NCBI GenBank assembly: GCA_005217565.1
Contig: SJCO01000007.1
Span: 62,001 to 126,000, forward strand
Direction: 5' to 3'
DNA from: Puteibacter caeruleilacunae
Lineage (GTDB): Bacteria > Bacteroidota > Bacteroidia > Bacteroidales > Prolixibacteraceae
DNA length: 64,000 bases
Part shown: one piece after another, positions 63,104 through 64,000 of the stretch
Layout: each line of letters starts with the position of its first letter
Numbering within the stretch: position 1 is the first letter of the stretch
Position numbers and translations under genes: made by a program
The notes under the pieces: model-generated
What the model was told of the DNA's origin: nothing
Database searches by the model: none
What the model saw: the letters and a program-made list of their open reading frames with translations, nothing else

Positions 63104-63808
63104 ATGAGCAAAATATTATTGATACTATTCTTCTTAAGTCCAAGTATAATTGCACTTAAGGCACAAGAACCGTTGTTTAAATTTGGCAAGCAGATGACAT
63201 GTGCTGAATTAATCAGTGCTTCTAAGGTAAATCAATCAGAAATAAAATGGTTTCAAGTAAGTACTAAGCCAGATACCTGGAGGATGGAAGATGATGAATT
63301 AGTTTGTAGGGGAGAACCTCACGGACTTATTCGTACTGAAACGAAATATAAAAATTTTGTAATACATCTGGAATGGAAGCATACTGAGATGGGAGGAAAT
63401 TCAGGTCTTTATCTATGGTGTGATTTTAATGATAAGGATAATTGGCCTAATGCTATACAAGCACAGATACTAGAGGTCGATTATGGATTAAAGCACAACA
63501 TAACAGATGAGGGGGAAGCTATGGCGCGTGTTCATGGTGAAATATTTTCAATAGGAGAGCAAACATCAATGGTGCCTGATAATCCGAGAGGAGAACGGAG
63601 TAAGCCAGTAGAAAACAGGTGTTTGAAGAGAGGAAATTGGAATACTTATGATATTGTTTGCGTTGATGGTGTTATCAAACTAGCTGCAAATGGGAAATTT
63701 GTAAATGGTGTGAGCCAGTCAAATAGAAAGGAAGGTTACATTTGTCTTGAATCGGAGCATGCGAAAATTCATTTTAGAAATTTGAAGATTTTTGAGCTTC
63801 CAGATTGA
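63104..63808 (+). CDS. Exported DUF1080 protein (3-keto-disaccharide hydrolase-like)
   Basis: The 234-residue protein has a signal peptide (cleavage after ALKAQ, about residue 21) and one concanavalin-like DUF1080 domain: WRMEDDELVCRGEPHGLIRT, NFVIHLEWKHTEMGGNSGLYLW, WPNAIQAQILEVDYG and NWNTYDIVC, ending GYICLESEHAKIHFRNLKIFEL. DUF1080 proteins in Bacteroidota cleave glycosides that were first oxidised at C3, together with Gfo/Idh/MocA enzymes such as the one at 11456. It lies downstream of susD in PUL 3 behind a terminator. Confidence 0.9.
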   Translation: MSKILLILFFLSPSIIALKAQEPLFKFGKQMTCAELISASKVNQSEIKWFQVSTKPDTWRMEDDELVCRGEPHGLIRTETKYKNFVIHLEWKHTEMGGNSGLYLWCDFNDKDNWPNAIQAQILEVDYGLKHNITDEGEAMARVHGEIFSIGEQTSMVPDNPRGERSKPVENRCLKRGNWNTYDIVCVDGVIKLAANGKFVNGVSQSNRKEGYICLESEHAKIHFRNLKIFELPD

Positions 63809-63830
63809 ATTAATTCTATTTGATTATCAT

Positions 63831-63869
63831 AGTCTTACATTTTGCTGAAATGATACTAAATGTAAGACT
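63831..63869 (+). terminator. Hairpin after the DUF1080 gene
   Basis: A perfect 12-bp stem AGTCTTACATTT/AAATGTAAGACT has a 15-base loop. No solid T tract follows, so it may be a terminator that works on stem strength or an RNA stabiliser. No gene is visible from here to base 64000. Confidence 0.6.
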
Positions 63870-64000
63870 CTATTTAAAAATTGCAGAAAAGAGCGCTTCT
63901 TGAAATGATTCTTGTATATTTGGTGCATTAAGATCACGCACATTTTAAGCATTCCAGGATTATCCTTTTGATATGTAAGTACCCATAAAATTCAAATCAC

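Overview
The window is AT-rich DNA from a member of the Bacteroidota. The evidence is three SusC/SusD pairs, two hybrid two-component systems (sensor, kinase, receiver and AraC output in one chain), a FecR anti-sigma factor, many lipoproteins with short Bacteroidota signal peptides, and promoters of the TTTG-N19/20-TAnnTTTG type. A marine or sediment Marinilabiliales-like bacterium is my guess; the sequence alone does not fix the genus. I see no rRNA, tRNA, CRISPR array, insertion sequence or prophage.

Layout. 1-4975: end of a GH92 alpha-mannosidase and a hybrid two-component regulator, probably the edge of a polysaccharide utilisation locus (PUL) lying to the left. 5018-8525 (minus strand): an SdpR/SdpI/hydrolase operon with a clear promoter-operator, peptide deformylase, and a Crp/Fnr-like regulator. 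8813-13607: an outer-membrane barrel with a BACON/propeller lipoprotein, then a Tat-exported Gfo/Idh/MocA oxidoreductase with a ThuA-like protein. 13840-33554 (PUL 1): propeller lipoprotein, TIM-barrel glycosidase-like lipoprotein, SusC, SusD, GH89 alpha-N-acetylglucosaminidase, a large unrecognised lipoprotein, a hybrid two-component regulator and a GH20 beta-hexosaminidase. 33801-45561 (PUL 2): FecR, SusC with an STN domain, SusD, two surface lipoproteins (DUF4959/5126/5000 type and DUF4998 type) and a GH106-like glycosidase. 45607-52212: a sulfatase fused to two DUF1566 domains, a YdeI-like protein, an unknown lipoprotein, a toxin-antitoxin pair (AbiEii nucleotidyltransferase with an HTH-DUF6922 protein) and a cupin. 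52586-63808 (PUL 3): an AraC-type propeller regulator interrupted by one in-frame TAG, a PL8 lyase, SusC, SusD and a DUF1080 protein.

How it fits together. SusC/SusD pairs import oligosaccharides cut by exported enzymes. GH89, GH20, GH92, PL8 and the sulfatase all point to animal-type glycans (glycosaminoglycans, N-glycans, mucin-like chains) more than to algal or plant walls; the GH106-like enzyme suggests rhamnose-type or other deoxysugar linkages for PUL 2. The Gfo/Idh/MocA, ThuA and DUF1080 proteins resemble the parts list of the oxidative 3-keto-glycoside route. Three kinds of control are visible: hybrid two-component (PUL 1 and the left edge), anti-sigma (PUL 2, with no sigma gene beside it), and a one-component propeller-AraC protein (PUL 3).

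The items most worth a second look are the nonsense codon in the PUL 3 regulator, a minus-strand promoter plus terminator just before the PUL 2 susC that could make an antisense RNA, the HTH-DUF6922/AbiEii pair with a palindrome in its promoter, an 11-bp-period repeat upstream of the cupin gene, the sulfatase-DUF1566 fusion, and two large proteins (15254-17542 and 24891-26753) I could not assign to a family.
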